Shown here one piece after another: positions 1-7,740 of a stretch of 11,150 bases of DNA. The stretch's first letter is position 1. Each line of letters starts with the position of its first letter. A program made the position numbers and the translations under genes. The stretch is from positions 1 to 11,150 of the forward strand of contig QNFO01000014.1 of the NCBI GenBank assembly GCA_003646355.1. The letters are read 5' to 3'. Under the pieces are notes generated by a model. That model ran no database searches and was not told the DNA's origin. It worked only from the letters and a program-made list of their open reading frames with translations. The DNA comes from Gammaproteobacteria bacterium. Its GTDB lineage: Bacteria > Pseudomonadota > Gammaproteobacteria > Pseudomonadales > Porticoccaceae.

Positions 1-2580
1 CACCGCATGAAGGGTGACAACACATTGTGGCAAGTGGGCACCGACCACGCCGGCATCGCCACGCAAATGGTGGTTGAGCGCCAGCTTGAGGCCGACGGCA
101 TTAGTCGCCACGATCTCGGTCGCGATAAATTTATTGAAAAAGTCTGGGAGTGGAAGAAAGAATCCGGCGGTAATATTACCCAGCAGCTACGCCGTCTTGG
201 TGCCTCACCCGACTGGTCCCGCGAACGCTTCACCATGGACGATGGTTTCTCGGACGCGGTGCAAGAGGCCTTTGTCCGTCTTTACGACGACGGCCTGATT
301 TATCGCGGCCAGCGCCTGGTTAATTGGGATCCGAAACTGCACACCGCCATTTCTGATCTCGAAGTAATCTCCGAAGAAGAACAGGGCCACCTGTGGCACT
401 TTCGCTATCCGCTGAGTGATGGCTCGGGCCACATGATCGTCGCCACCACCCGCCCCGAAACCATGCTCGGCGACACCGCCGTTGCAGTACACCCCGACGA
501 TGAGCGCTATCAAGCCTACATTGGCAAGACCATCACCCTGCCCCTTACCGGCCGGGAAATACCGATTATTGCCGACGACTATGTCGATATGGCCTTTGGT
601 TCAGGCTGTGTAAAAATCACCCCGGCCCACGACTTTAACGATTACGACATTGGCCAGCGCCACCAGTTGCCGATGATCAATATTTTCGACCGAGACGCCA
701 ATCTCAACACCAATGTGCCGGAAAAATATCAGCGCATGGATCGCTTTGACGCACGCAAGGTCGTGGTCGACGATCTCGATGAACTGGGCCTGCTTGAAAA
801 AGTCGATGCCCACACACTGAAAACACCGCGCGGTGATCGCTCCAACGTGGTTATCGAACCCTGGCTCACTGACCAGTGGTATGTCAGCGCCAAGCCTCTG
901 GCCGAAAAAGCCATCGACGCGGTTGAGCAACAAGACATTCAGTTCGTGCCCAAGCAATACGAAAATATGTATTTTTCGTGGATGCGCGATATTCAGGACT
1001 GGTGCATAAGTCGCCAACTGTGGTGGGGCCATCGCATCCCGGCCTGGTATGACGAGGCGGGTAATATTTACGTCGGGCGCAGTGAGGCCGATGTGCGCAG
1101 CAAGCATAGTCTCGACGACAGCATTAAACTGCGTCAGGACGACGACGTGCTCGACACCTGGTTCTCCTCCGGGCTGTGGACTTTCGGCACTCTCGGCTGG
1201 CCACAAAATACCGATGAACTGAAAACCTTTCACGGCACTGACGTACTGGTCACCGGCTTTGACATTATTTTCTTTTGGGTGGCGCGCATGATTATGCTCA
1301 CCCTGTATTTCATGGACGACGTGCCCTTTAAAACCGTTTACGTTCACGGCCTGGTGCGCGACGGCCAGGGGCAGAAAATGTCCAAGTCCAAGGGCAATGT
1401 CCTCGACCCCATCGACCTGATTGATGGTATCGAATTAGAGCCACTGGTAACCAAGCGCACCACCGGCATGATGCAACCGCAAATGCGCGAAAAAATCGCC
1501 AAGCAAACCCGCAAAGAATTCCCCGATGGCCTCTCGGCCTACGGCACCGATGCCCTACGCTTCACCTTCTATTCGCTGGCATCAACCGGGCGCGACATTA
1601 AATTCGACGTCGGCCGTATCGAGGGCTTCCGCAACTTCTGTAATAAAATATGGAATGCCACCCGCTACGTGCTGATGAACACCGAAGAGCACGACTGCGG
1701 CCAGGACGGCAGTGACGACTACCAGCTATCTATTGCCGACCGCTGGATTATCAGCCGCCTGCAAGATGCCGAGCAGCAGGTGATTGACGGCATCGAAAGC
1801 TACCGTTTCGACCTCGCCTCACAGGCACTTTATGACTTTGTTTGGTCCGAGTACTGCGACTGGTATTTAGAATTATCCAAGCCCATTCTCTGGGACGACA
1901 ATGCCAGCGAGGCCGTAAAGAAAGGCACCCGTCGCACCCTGATTCGCGTACTCGAAAGCATTATGCGCCTGGCCCACCCGATGATGCCCTTCATCACTGA
2001 AGAGGTCTGGCAAAAGATTCATACGCTGGCGGGCAAGCAGGGTGACACCATCATGCTCCAGCCCTTCCCCACTCCCGACGACAGCCAGCGCGATGCCACC
2101 GCTGACGCCGATATTGAGTGGATCAAGCAAATCATCATGGGCGTGCGCAATATTCGCGGCGAAATTAATATCTCCCCCGGCAAGCTACTGCCTCTGCTAT
2201 TTCAAAATGGTGGCCCTGAAGACCAGCGTCGCCTCAACGAAAATGCCCAGTACCTAACGAAACTGGCCAATCTTGAATCGGTGCAATGGCTCGACGCCGA
2301 CGCACCCGTGCCACCCTCGGCAACAGCCCTGGTGGGCGACATGGAAATTTTCGTGCCCATGGCTGGCGTTATCGACAAAGACGCAGAGCTGGCGCGCCTC
2401 GACAAAGAGCTGGGCAAATTGAATAAAGAGCTCGGGCGTTTAAAAGGCAAGTTATCTAACGAGAAGTTTATCGCCAATGCACCGGATGACGTGGTCGCTA
2501 AAGAGCGTCAAAAGCAGAGTGAGGTTGAGAGCGCACTAACTCGATTGGAGGAACAAAAAGAGAAAATCACCGCTCTGTAA
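1..2580 (+). CDS. valS: Valine--tRNA ligase (ValRS), 5' end truncated by the window edge
   Basis: This class I aminoacyl-tRNA synthetase charges tRNA(Val) with valine in the cytoplasm and hydrolyses mischarged Thr-tRNA(Val). The frame is open from base 1, so the ATG at 7 is internal: it matches about residue 68 of E. coli ValS as I recall it, and the HIGH motif lies off the window. What is visible is near-collinear with that protein. It shows the TDHAGIATQ block near the start, the CP1 editing domain with [11 protein letters not shown] (about codons 145-160), the [11 protein letters not shown] block, and KMSKS at 1375-1389 for ATP binding. A DALRF block and an anticodon-binding helical domain follow. 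The last 65 codons (from about 2385) are Lys/Glu/Leu-rich, the C-terminal coiled-coil arm typical of ValRS. The gene ends TAA and overlaps the convergent lipoprotein gene by 14 bp. Identification is certain; only the start is unseen. Confidence 0.99.
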   Translation, partial: HRMKGDNTLWQVGTDHAGIATQMVVERQLEADGISRHDLGRDKFIEKVWEWKKESGGNITQQLRRLGASPDWSRERFTMDDGFSDAVQEAFVRLYDDGLIYRGQRLVNWDPKLHTAISDLEVISEEEQGHLWHFRYPLSDGSGHMIVATTRPETMLGDTAVAVHPDDERYQAYIGKTITLPLTGREIPIIADDYVDMAFGSGCVKITPAHDFNDYDIGQRHQLPMINIFDRDANLNTNVPEKYQRMDRFDARKVVVDDLDELGLLEKVDAHTLKTPRGDRSNVVIEPWLTDQWYVSAKPLAEKAIDAVEQQDIQFVPKQYENMYFSWMRDIQDWCISRQLWWGHRIPAWYDEAGNIYVGRSEADVRSKHSLDDSIKLRQDDDVLDTWFSSGLWTFGTLGWPQNTDELKTFHGTDVLVTGFDIIFFWVARMIMLTLYFMDDVPFKTVYVHGLVRDGQGQKMSKSKGNVLDPIDLIDGIELEPLVTKRTTGMMQPQMREKIAKQTRKEFPDGLSAYGTDALRFTFYSLASTGRDIKFDVGRIEGFRNFCNKIWNATRYVLMNTEEHDCGQDGSDDYQLSIADRWIISRLQDAEQQVIDGIESYRFDLASQALYDFVWSEYCDWYLELSKPILWDDNASEAVKKGTRRTLIRVLESIMRLAHPMMPFITEEVWQKIHTLAGKQGDTIMLQPFPTPDDSQRDATADADIEWIKQIIMGVRNIRGEINISPGKLLPLLFQNGGPEDQRRLNENAQYLTKLANLESVQWLDADAPVPPSATALVGDMEIFVPMAGVIDKDAELARLDKELGKLNKELGRLKGKLSNEKFIANAPDDVVAKERQKQSEVESALTRLEEQKEKITAL

Positions 2581-3460
2581 AAACAGGGCTCTTATTGGGC
2601 GCATTTGAGCAATCTTGCGCCTTAAAAAACTCGAGCAATATTTGACGATTGGCTCCTTCCATAAAGGTGGCCGTGTGGCGGCCACCTGTAGCAATACGCT
2701 GATGATAGCCCTTGTGATTCTCAATTAATAAATCCAGATTCGAGAAAGGGATAATCCTATCTTCTTTACTATGGAAGAATAATATCGGGGTTTTGGAAAG
2801 GCTGGCCAAGCCATCGATGGGGTCATACTGATCGTAAGTACTCCAAAACACAGGAAAGTGGAAGGGCCACGTTACCCAGGACTGTCGCGTAACATGGCTG
2901 GCAATATCTCGATAGCGAGTGAAGGCAGCATCACTAACCAGGCCACACAGTTGTGGGTTATCCGCATGTTTGGCAACATCGTGCAGCATTAAGCTGGCAC
3001 CAATGCTCTGCCCAAGAATAAAAAAGGGCTGCTCTTTCATCTGAGCAGAGCTGCTCATCCAGTCTACTGCAGCATCAATATCGAGAAAAATATCAGGTAG
3101 TTTTGGCACACCATCAGAACGCCCAAAGCCGCGATAATCCAGTAATAAAACCTGATAACCCGCTTTAGGCAACCAGCGAATATTGTAAATATGGGTGCTT
3201 ATATTCTCCGCATTGCCATGTAGATATAACACGCTACCTTTGGGCTTATCGCTGGTGGGCAAGAACCAGGCGTGTAGTTTAGTGCCGTCTTTAGCTACCA
3301 GCTGTACATCTTCGTAGGGCAGCGCATAGGCAGAAGGCGTTTGAAGATGAGCTTTATAGGGGAAGAAAAATAAATTCGAACAGCCGCTTAGCGACAAACA
3401 TAATAATGCTGCTGCAATATAACGGATGATATGGTGCTCCTGCTTAGCATTACTTTTCAT
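2567..3460 (-). CDS. Alpha/beta-hydrolase lipoprotein
   Basis: This is a 297-aa predicted serine hydrolase anchored to a membrane by lipidation. A hydrophobic signal peptide (about residues 11-26) ends in a lipobox, LSGC, with Cys27 as the lipidated residue. Ser at +2 (not Asp) predicts sorting to the outer membrane. The alpha/beta-hydrolase fold is shown by the HGNAEN oxyanion loop (81-86), the LDYRGFGRS strand-turn (107-115), the nucleophile elbow GQSIGA with Ser152, Asp234 in SKEDRIIP and His262 in GGRHTA, a complete catalytic triad. It resembles the Bem46/ABHD13-like group; the substrate is unknown, with esters or lipids possible. The ATG is supported by an in-frame TAA two codons upstream; the ribosome binding site is weak. 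It begins 37 nt after the DUF4105 gene, so the two are probably cotranscribed. Its end overlaps the end of valS. Fold and lipidation are well supported; function is open. Confidence 0.92.
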   Translation of the reverse strand: MKSNAKQEHHIIRYIAAALLCLSLSGCSNLFFFPYKAHLQTPSAYALPYEDVQLVAKDGTKLHAWFLPTSDKPKGSVLYLHGNAENISTHIYNIRWLPKAGYQVLLLDYRGFGRSDGVPKLPDIFLDIDAAVDWMSSSAQMKEQPFFILGQSIGASLMLHDVAKHADNPQLCGLVSDAAFTRYRDIASHVTRQSWVTWPFHFPVFWSTYDQYDPIDGLASLSKTPILFFHSKEDRIIPFSNLDLLIENHKGYHQRIATGGRHTATFMEGANRQILLEFFKAQDCSNAPNKSPVFTER

Positions 3461-3497
3461 GCCTATTTAATCCATCAACTAAGGGGTTTTCCATCAC

Positions 3498-5417
3498 TCA
3501 AAAATAGTGTCGGTAACCCAGTTTAATATTATTTTCCTGATACACACCTTCTTTCACACCCTCGGCTGTTAAGCGTATTGCTTTATTTTTCGCGAATTCA
3601 TAACTCAGCCCAAAGCTCATCGAATAGCGCTCCACACCGTTTAATAGTTTATAAGTGGTTAAATCGAGCGTCGTACTCATATTATAAATTTCACCAATAA
3701 TGCCCAGAGAAATACCTGCGCCGACCTGATGATTGCCATTGTGCATTTCATTATATTCGTAGCGGCCCGTTATGAGGGTGTAATAAAGTAGATCATCGTT
3801 AAGCTCAACGCTATAACCTCTGCCGCCTGTAATATGGGGTGCTAATTGATCGCCATCATCACTGTAAATCCTCTCCATACCGCCATTCACTCGCCAGGAA
3901 GAGGGCTTAAATAAGATATCCCTGCCAGCAAATGAATTGATCTCTACAAAGTCCAGGCGCTCAAGCGTTGATCTTCCGCTTTGCCATTGCCGAGCGGTAA
4001 CTCCAAGCATTTCAATACCCAGGCCCAGGGGATAACCAGGGCCGGGGTCTAATAAGTCGTGGTAGGTCATACGCCACTGCCCTTCAATAAACTCTTCGCT
4101 GCCTTCACTACCTGCAGCAACAGCCATGCTCATTGTTTTATGCCCCTCTATAGGGTCAAAAGGGCGAGGCAAGGATGAGAGATCAGCATTCCCATGCTCA
4201 TTGATTTCGACTAACAAACGGTGGCTACGTTTAGCCATGGCCTTATCACGGGCGGTCCTGGTTTGTTTATGACGTAAATAATTGTAGGCCACATAGAGGA
4301 TATTTTGCTTATCGCCAGGGCTGCTACTTTTATATTCCTCCTCTTCAACAAGCCCTGTATCGATGGACAAATCATGGGCCAGTGTCTTCTGTACCGGGCT
4401 TAACGATGATGCGATATATTTTATTTTCTCGATATGTGAGGCGCGATAGTTAATGTTTTTTATCATACCGTGGTCGCGGACCACTCTAACGGTATCGGTA
4501 GGAATTGCTTTGTAGTCAAAGGTTGATAGCAAATCAATATTGGGGCGAGCAATCTCAAGTAGCTCTAACAAACGGAAACTACAATTCTCATCCGTAAAGA
4601 AATAGTCGAAACTTATCCCCTTTAGCTCCCAAAGGTGGACAACGAGCTTGTTAACCTCTTCAGGTGTCAGGTCTAACTGGTATTCCCATAGGCCTCTATT
4701 TTCTATGTTCGAATACTGCTTAATTTTTTTATAGTACGGCTCCATAGCAAACAGCCCAGGATAACCGCCCGTCAGTCCTCGCCAGGCGTAAAAAAGAGAG
4801 TTCTCACCCTCGCGCACATTGGCGCCAAAGTTAACGGCATAAGATAGCCATTGCGAGGGATTGACACTTTTCGGGGGGTCAATTCGCAATAAAGTATGCC
4901 CATACATGGATGAAGGGCTATTCACAAAATGAGATGCGAAGATTAGGGTGACCGTTTCCGCATTAATAGCGTTTCGCCAAACCTGGTATTCAGCGCAATT
5001 CTGTTGGGGTAGCTCGTTTCGATCGAATGATAATTCACTGGCGATCCAGTTTAAGCGGGCAACAAAGCGACATTGAGCATGTTCGTTGCCAGTATTAGCC
5101 GTATCAAAAAAAGCACTCAGGGTTGCCTTTAGCTCATCTTGTGGTGAAAACTTTCCATTCTCACTGAGGAAAAAACCAGGGTCATCGGTGTAACTTTCAA
5201 ATTTATTATTAGCCGTGCCTACGGTGTTGTAATGACCTAACGCTAGCCAATACGGTTTTTCATACAACTTTTTATTCTCAGCTTGTCGCTGTAATTTTTC
5301 AACCGTGCTTAGTGCAAAAGACTGACTTGATGCGAAGAGAAGAATTAGCAGAGATAAACGCGTAAACAACGGGAAGTAGTATTTTTTGTTAGGTGTCAAG
5401 GTGTTTGTCTCTGCCAA
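3498..5417 (-). CDS. DUF4105 (Lnb N-terminal domain) exported protein with beta-rich C-terminus
   Basis: This 639-aa exported protein carries the DUF4105 domain, which I recall Pfam renaming Lnb_N after a Bacteroides lipoprotein N-acyltransferase. A signal peptide core (LSLLILLFASSQSFA, ending near residue 35) precedes an N-terminal region (36-155). The DUF4105 core follows, with SSMYGHTLLRID (169-180, His174), AWRGLTGGYPGLF (211-223) and DENCSFRLLELLE (276-288, Cys279). A His first and a Cys in NCS later resembles permuted papain-like enzymes, so His174 and Cys279 are my candidate catalytic pair. Residues 420-639 have alternating strands and end in Phe (YRHYF), as in outer-membrane barrels. 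Acyltransferase activity is not shown for such proteobacterial members. No ATG precedes the signal peptide: the start given is TTG, with no visible ribosome binding site and a terminator hairpin about 5 nt upstream. TTG at 5399 or 5369 would also leave a good signal peptide. It lies between the DUF3015 and lipoprotein genes, same strand. Confidence 0.92.
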   Translation of the reverse strand: MAETNTLTPNKKYYFPLFTRLSLLILLFASSQSFALSTVEKLQRQAENKKLYEKPYWLALGHYNTVGTANNKFESYTDDPGFFLSENGKFSPQDELKATLSAFFDTANTGNEHAQCRFVARLNWIASELSFDRNELPQQNCAEYQVWRNAINAETVTLIFASHFVNSPSSMYGHTLLRIDPPKSVNPSQWLSYAVNFGANVREGENSLFYAWRGLTGGYPGLFAMEPYYKKIKQYSNIENRGLWEYQLDLTPEEVNKLVVHLWELKGISFDYFFTDENCSFRLLELLEIARPNIDLLSTFDYKAIPTDTVRVVRDHGMIKNINYRASHIEKIKYIASSLSPVQKTLAHDLSIDTGLVEEEEYKSSSPGDKQNILYVAYNYLRHKQTRTARDKAMAKRSHRLLVEINEHGNADLSSLPRPFDPIEGHKTMSMAVAAGSEGSEEFIEGQWRMTYHDLLDPGPGYPLGLGIEMLGVTARQWQSGRSTLERLDFVEINSFAGRDILFKPSSWRVNGGMERIYSDDGDQLAPHITGGRGYSVELNDDLLYYTLITGRYEYNEMHNGNHQVGAGISLGIIGEIYNMSTTLDLTTYKLLNGVERYSMSFGLSYEFAKNKAIRLTAEGVKEGVYQENNIKLGYRHYF

Positions 5418-5422
5418 TAAGC

Positions 5423-5459
5423 AATAAAAAAGGCCAGCTTTAAACTGGCCTTTTTTATT
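5423..5459 (-). terminator. Strong symmetric intrinsic terminator after the DUF3015 gene
   Basis: A perfect 15-bp inverted repeat has arms at 5423-5437 and 5445-5459 and a 7-nt loop at 5438-5444. The inner stem is GGCCAG/CTGGCC, flanked by six A and six T, so a U-tract follows the stem in either direction. It starts 14 nt after the DUF3015 stop codon and ends about 5 nt before the annotated TTG of the DUF4105 gene. It should end most DUF3015 transcripts, leaving the downstream genes dependent on read-through or on an unseen promoter. Confidence 0.93.
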
Positions 5460-5473
5460 AAGGTTACGATGAA

Positions 5474-5959
5474 TCAGGATACGACGTATTTAGCCAACCT
5501 TTCATCATTAGACAGAAGACTGTCTATGGCAGTCATGAGCTGATCGCCGGTCACTTCTGATGATGGTGCAATAGTATTGAAGTTGTCATGAGTTAATTGA
5601 TTAAAGTACGCACGATCTTCTTTTTCAATACCGATCATCACAGCCAGAGCATCAAGGGCTTCGCCCTCACCTTTGGCAATATCTTCGACGATATCATCCG
5701 CGAAATCGGCAGCAGCAAACCACGACTTACCACCGTAGGGCATTGGGTGGTGAGTTTGGCAACCGTTCGTATTAGAGGTCATGCCAAACAAGGCATTACT
5801 CGCAGTGCCGTTAGTAAGAGACGCTAATACATAGGGCACCAGGCCACTTTGACCCTCAAAAATTAGAGCACCCCAGCCACAACCATGTTCTTCAGGGTCA
5901 GCGAGGGTTGCAGATGACAGACATACAAGAGCTAATCCAGTTAGTATTTTTTTCTTCAT
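5474..5959 (-). CDS. DUF3015 family small secreted protein
   Basis: This 161-aa protein is probably periplasmic and has no known function. A textbook signal peptide (MKKKILTGLALVCLSSATLA) is followed by likely cleavage after Ala20. The mature N-terminus has the family pattern GCGWGALIFEG (26-36), SLTNGTASNALFG (47-59) and SNTNGC (62-67). Cys27 and Cys67 are the only mature cysteines and probably form a disulfide. The C-terminal half is helical, with FADDIVEDIAKGEGEALDALA and a conserved-looking FNQLTHDNF stretch. The length fits the family. The ATG is firm, with an AAGGAG site 7 nt upstream. The gene heads the minus-strand cluster and is followed at once by a strong terminator, so it is probably expressed more highly than the two genes downstream. 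DUF3015 assignment is by motif recognition; no enzyme motif is visible. Confidence 0.92.
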   Translation of the reverse strand: MKKKILTGLALVCLSSATLADPEEHGCGWGALIFEGQSGLVPYVLASLTNGTASNALFGMTSNTNGCQTHHPMPYGGKSWFAAADFADDIVEDIAKGEGEALDALAVMIGIEKEDRAYFNQLTHDNFNTIAPSSEVTGDQLMTAIDSLLSNDERLAKYVVS

Positions 5960-5966
5960 TAGTATT

Positions 5967-5972
5967 CTCCTT
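5967..5972 (-). promoter_or_regulatory. Ribosome binding site of the DUF3015 gene
   Basis: The minus strand reads AAGGAG, 7 nt before the ATG at 5959-5957. This is a near-ideal Shine-Dalgarno sequence and fixes the start. It is the strongest ribosome binding site in the envelope cluster; neither downstream gene has a comparable one. Confidence 0.88.
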
Positions 5973-6059
5973 AATGTGAAAGTCGCATTTTGCCAATCGA
6001 ATATAACCTAATTCTTACAGTAGGGGAACTTTGCGGCTGAACATCAAAACCAACGATAT

Positions 6060-6108
6060 TGAGCTGCCGCTGAGATACGGCCACACCAAACAAAGCAATC
6101 GCAGCTCA
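6060..6108. repeat. 8-bp inverted repeat in the divergent intergenic region
   Basis: TGAGCTGC (6060-6067) is matched perfectly by GCAGCTCA (6101-6108) across a 33-nt loop. A competing pairing exists between GCGGC (6033-6037) and GCCGC (6066-6070), so two alternative folds are possible on paper. No U-tract follows, so it is not a standard terminator. It could be a paired regulator site or chance. Confidence 0.4.
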
Positions 6109-6257
6109 CCCCTTTCATAGCCCCATATACTGAACAACTTGAAACACTACCTATTCGTAGAAGTTCACACTTATCAACACCCACCCTTTATTCCTCCCGC
6201 CCTTCCCTGCTAGCCTTCATAACATCCAAAACCCTCTTATTCGAAGGCCTTCAAGTC

Positions 6258-7520
6258 ATGGAATTTCTTGATTTACTACGCACCATCGTCAAAAAAGACG
6301 GCTCCGACCTCTACTTTTCAACCGGTGCCCCACCGAGCATGAAAGTGTTGGGTAAGCTCTCACCCATTACTGATAAGCCTTACGCCAAAGGTGAGATCAG
6401 AGAAATCGCCTACAAAATTATGGACGCGGATCAAATCGCTGAATTTGAGCACAAGCCGGAAATGAACCTGGCCATATCAGAGAAAAACATCGGCCGTTTC
6501 CGCGTTAATATTTTCAAGCAGCGTAGTGATGTCGCCATGGTCGTGAGGGTGATCAAAACCGATATCCCCCACTTTCGTGATTTAGGCTTACCCGAGATCG
6601 TACCCAAGCTGGTCTTACAGAAACGCGGCCTGGTACTGTTTGTTGGTGGCACCGGCTCGGGTAAATCGACCTCGTTGGCCTCACTTATCGACTATCGCAA
6701 CACCCACACCTCTGGCCATATCATTACCATTGAAGACCCGGTTGAATTTCTACATCCCCACAAAAAGAGCATTGTTAACCAGCGCGAAGTTGGCGTTGAC
6801 ACCGACAGCTACGAAGACGCACTGCAAAACACCCTTCGCCAGGCCCCCGATGTCATCCTGATTGGCGAGATTCGCAGCCGTGAAACCATGGAGCACGCCC
6901 TGGCCTTTGCCGAAACCGGCCACCTCTGCCTGTCCACCCTGCACGCTAACAACGCCAACCAGGCACTTGAGCGCATTATCAACTTCTTCCCCGAAGAACG
7001 GCACAAACAGCTCTTTCTTGATTTATCGCTAAATTTGCGCGGCATTATCTCGCAGCGACTAGTGCCCACCGTTGATGATAAGCGAGCTGCCGCTATTGAA
7101 GTATTACTCGGCACGCCACGAGTGATTGATCTGATTAAAGGCGGCAATGTCACCGAAATTCGCGAGGTCATGGAAAAGTCAGAAAACCAGGGTATGAAAA
7201 CCTTTGACTCGGCCCTTTGTGAACTCTACGACGCTGGTAAAATCAATCTGCAAGAAGCCCTGCTCAATGCTGACTCACGCAACAACTTACGCCTGAAAAT
7301 ACAACTGCAGCACGGCAACAACCCTCCCAACGTTGTTGGTCAAACAGCTGCGCCCGTCAAAGGTGCCCCTATCAAACCTGGCACACCACCAAAACGCACC
7401 GTTGCCAGCGGCGCCGGTCTTAGTCTTGAACCCATCCAGGTAAAAGAAGAAGAAACAGAAGAAGAGGAAGAAAAGGTCATCGAAGAGAACTATATGGTGC
7501 AAAGCGGGCCAGTAGACTGA
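6258..7520 (+). CDS. pilU: Type IVa pilus retraction ATPase PilU (PilT/PilU family)
   Basis: This 420-aa cytoplasmic hexameric AAA-type ATPase belongs to the group that, with PilT, powers type IVa pilus retraction at the inner membrane. The N-terminal PAS-like domain (1-100) carries GSDLYFSTGAPPSMKV. The RecA-like domain shows Walker A GGTGSGKST (130-138), the Asp box ITIEDPVEF (156-164), Walker B LIGEIR (201-206) and the His box GHLCLSTLHANNA (221-233). PilU rather than PilT is favoured by GEIRSRETMEHALAFAETGHLC, by QREVGVDTDSYEDAL and by the absence of the AIRNLIRE motif of PilT. After about residue 350 comes a 70-residue tail: a Pro/Gly/Ala-rich linker, a GLSLE segment, and an acidic run (396-411, mostly Glu). 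P. aeruginosa PilU, about 382 aa as I recall it, has a shorter tail. No pilT is adjacent, whereas pilT-pilU pairs are common. It has its own terminator. PilU family membership is near certain. Confidence 0.95.
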   Translation: MEFLDLLRTIVKKDGSDLYFSTGAPPSMKVLGKLSPITDKPYAKGEIREIAYKIMDADQIAEFEHKPEMNLAISEKNIGRFRVNIFKQRSDVAMVVRVIKTDIPHFRDLGLPEIVPKLVLQKRGLVLFVGGTGSGKSTSLASLIDYRNTHTSGHIITIEDPVEFLHPHKKSIVNQREVGVDTDSYEDALQNTLRQAPDVILIGEIRSRETMEHALAFAETGHLCLSTLHANNANQALERIINFFPEERHKQLFLDLSLNLRGIISQRLVPTVDDKRAAAIEVLLGTPRVIDLIKGGNVTEIREVMEKSENQGMKTFDSALCELYDAGKINLQEALLNADSRNNLRLKIQLQHGNNPPNVVGQTAAPVKGAPIKPGTPPKRTVASGAGLSLEPIQVKEEETEEEEEKVIEENYMVQSGPVD

Positions 7521-7560
7521 TCGTAATAACGGTATAAAACAACGAATCTGACTGACTGAT

Positions 7561-7588
7561 AAAAGGCACCGCAATGGTGCCTTTTTTT
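7561..7588 (+). terminator. Intrinsic terminator after pilU
   Basis: The hairpin GGCACC (7565-7570), loop GCAAT, GGTGCC (7576-7581) is followed by seven T (7582-7588), about 40 nt after the pilU stop. Four A residues precede the stem, so weak termination in the opposite direction is possible too. It isolates pilU from ybiT. Confidence 0.93.
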
Positions 7589-7655
7589 GTTCTCGCAATA
7601 CGGCGGCACCTGCCCCACAGACGATAAAAGCACGAACAAATTTATCCGGTTCAAC

Positions 7656-7684
7656 TCGACGCGCTGGCAACAAATCCTTATAGT
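7656..7684 (+). promoter_or_regulatory. Putative sigma-70 promoter of ybiT
   Basis: TCGACG (7656-7661, four of six matches to TTGACA) and TATAGT (7679-7684, five of six matches to TATAAT) are separated by exactly 17 bp. They lie between the pilU terminator and the ybiT start, giving a predicted 5' leader of roughly 45 nt. The placement supports it, but this is a consensus match only. Confidence 0.45.
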
Positions 7685-7725
7685 ACGCACCCTCAGAAAA
7701 CCCACAGCGCCACCCCCCAGCTTTC

Positions 7726-7740
7726 AGGAATAAACCGTTG
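7726..7740 (+). promoter_or_regulatory. Ribosome binding site that decides the TTG start of ybiT
   Basis: AGGAA (7726-7730) lies 7 nt before the TTG at 7738-7740. The protein read from this TTG aligns at its first residue with E. coli YbiT as I recall it ([11 protein letters not shown] against LVSSNVTMQFG), so the TTG is the real start rather than a later codon. Confidence 0.82.

Larger units (their letters stand above)
5960..6257. other. Divergent intergenic region between the DUF3015 gene and pilU
   Basis: This 298-bp region must hold the promoters for the minus-strand cluster and for pilU. On the minus strand, TATATT (5999-6004) could be a -10 box about 40 nt before the DUF3015 ATG, but the matching -35 is poor. 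On the plus strand, TATACT (6126-6131) is a good -10 sequence without a convincing -35. A GAAGG at 6243-6247, 10 nt before the pilU ATG, can serve as its ribosome binding site and lies inside a 10-bp palindrome (6243-6252). The stretch at 6181-6212 is strongly pyrimidine-rich on the plus strand. I see no convincing gene or RNA structure beyond the inverted repeat listed separately. Confidence 0.5.

Noticed and set aside
156..161. Degenerate first ABC signature in YbiT (VAPGWK, given here as residue positions) as a sign of a dead ATP site
   Set aside because: The E. coli YbiT sequence has the same form as I recall it, so this is a subfamily trait, not a defect of this gene.
601..1347. Long minus-strand open frame (248 codons) opposite valS
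   Set aside because: It is a shadow of the highly conserved valS reading frame on the plus strand; its translation has no recognisable motif.
2571..2589. Small hairpin GCTCTGT/ACAGGGC at the valS stop
   Set aside because: The stem needs a G-U pair, no U-tract follows on the plus strand, and the minus-strand version has a mismatch; too weak to call a terminator.
5397..5402. Perfect TTGACA on the minus strand near the start of the DUF4105 gene, as a -35 box
   Set aside because: No acceptable -10 sequence lies 16-18 bp downstream, and a promoter there would start transcription inside the signal peptide codons.
6044..6118. Possible 24-codon leader ORF on the minus strand upstream of the DUF3015 gene, with three Cys
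   Set aside because: It has no good ribosome binding site and no supporting pattern; a frame of this length is expected by chance.
6243..6252. 10-bp palindrome GAAGGCCTTC before the pilU ATG as an operator
   Set aside because: It has no loop and no second copy; it overlaps the ribosome binding site and is short enough to be chance.
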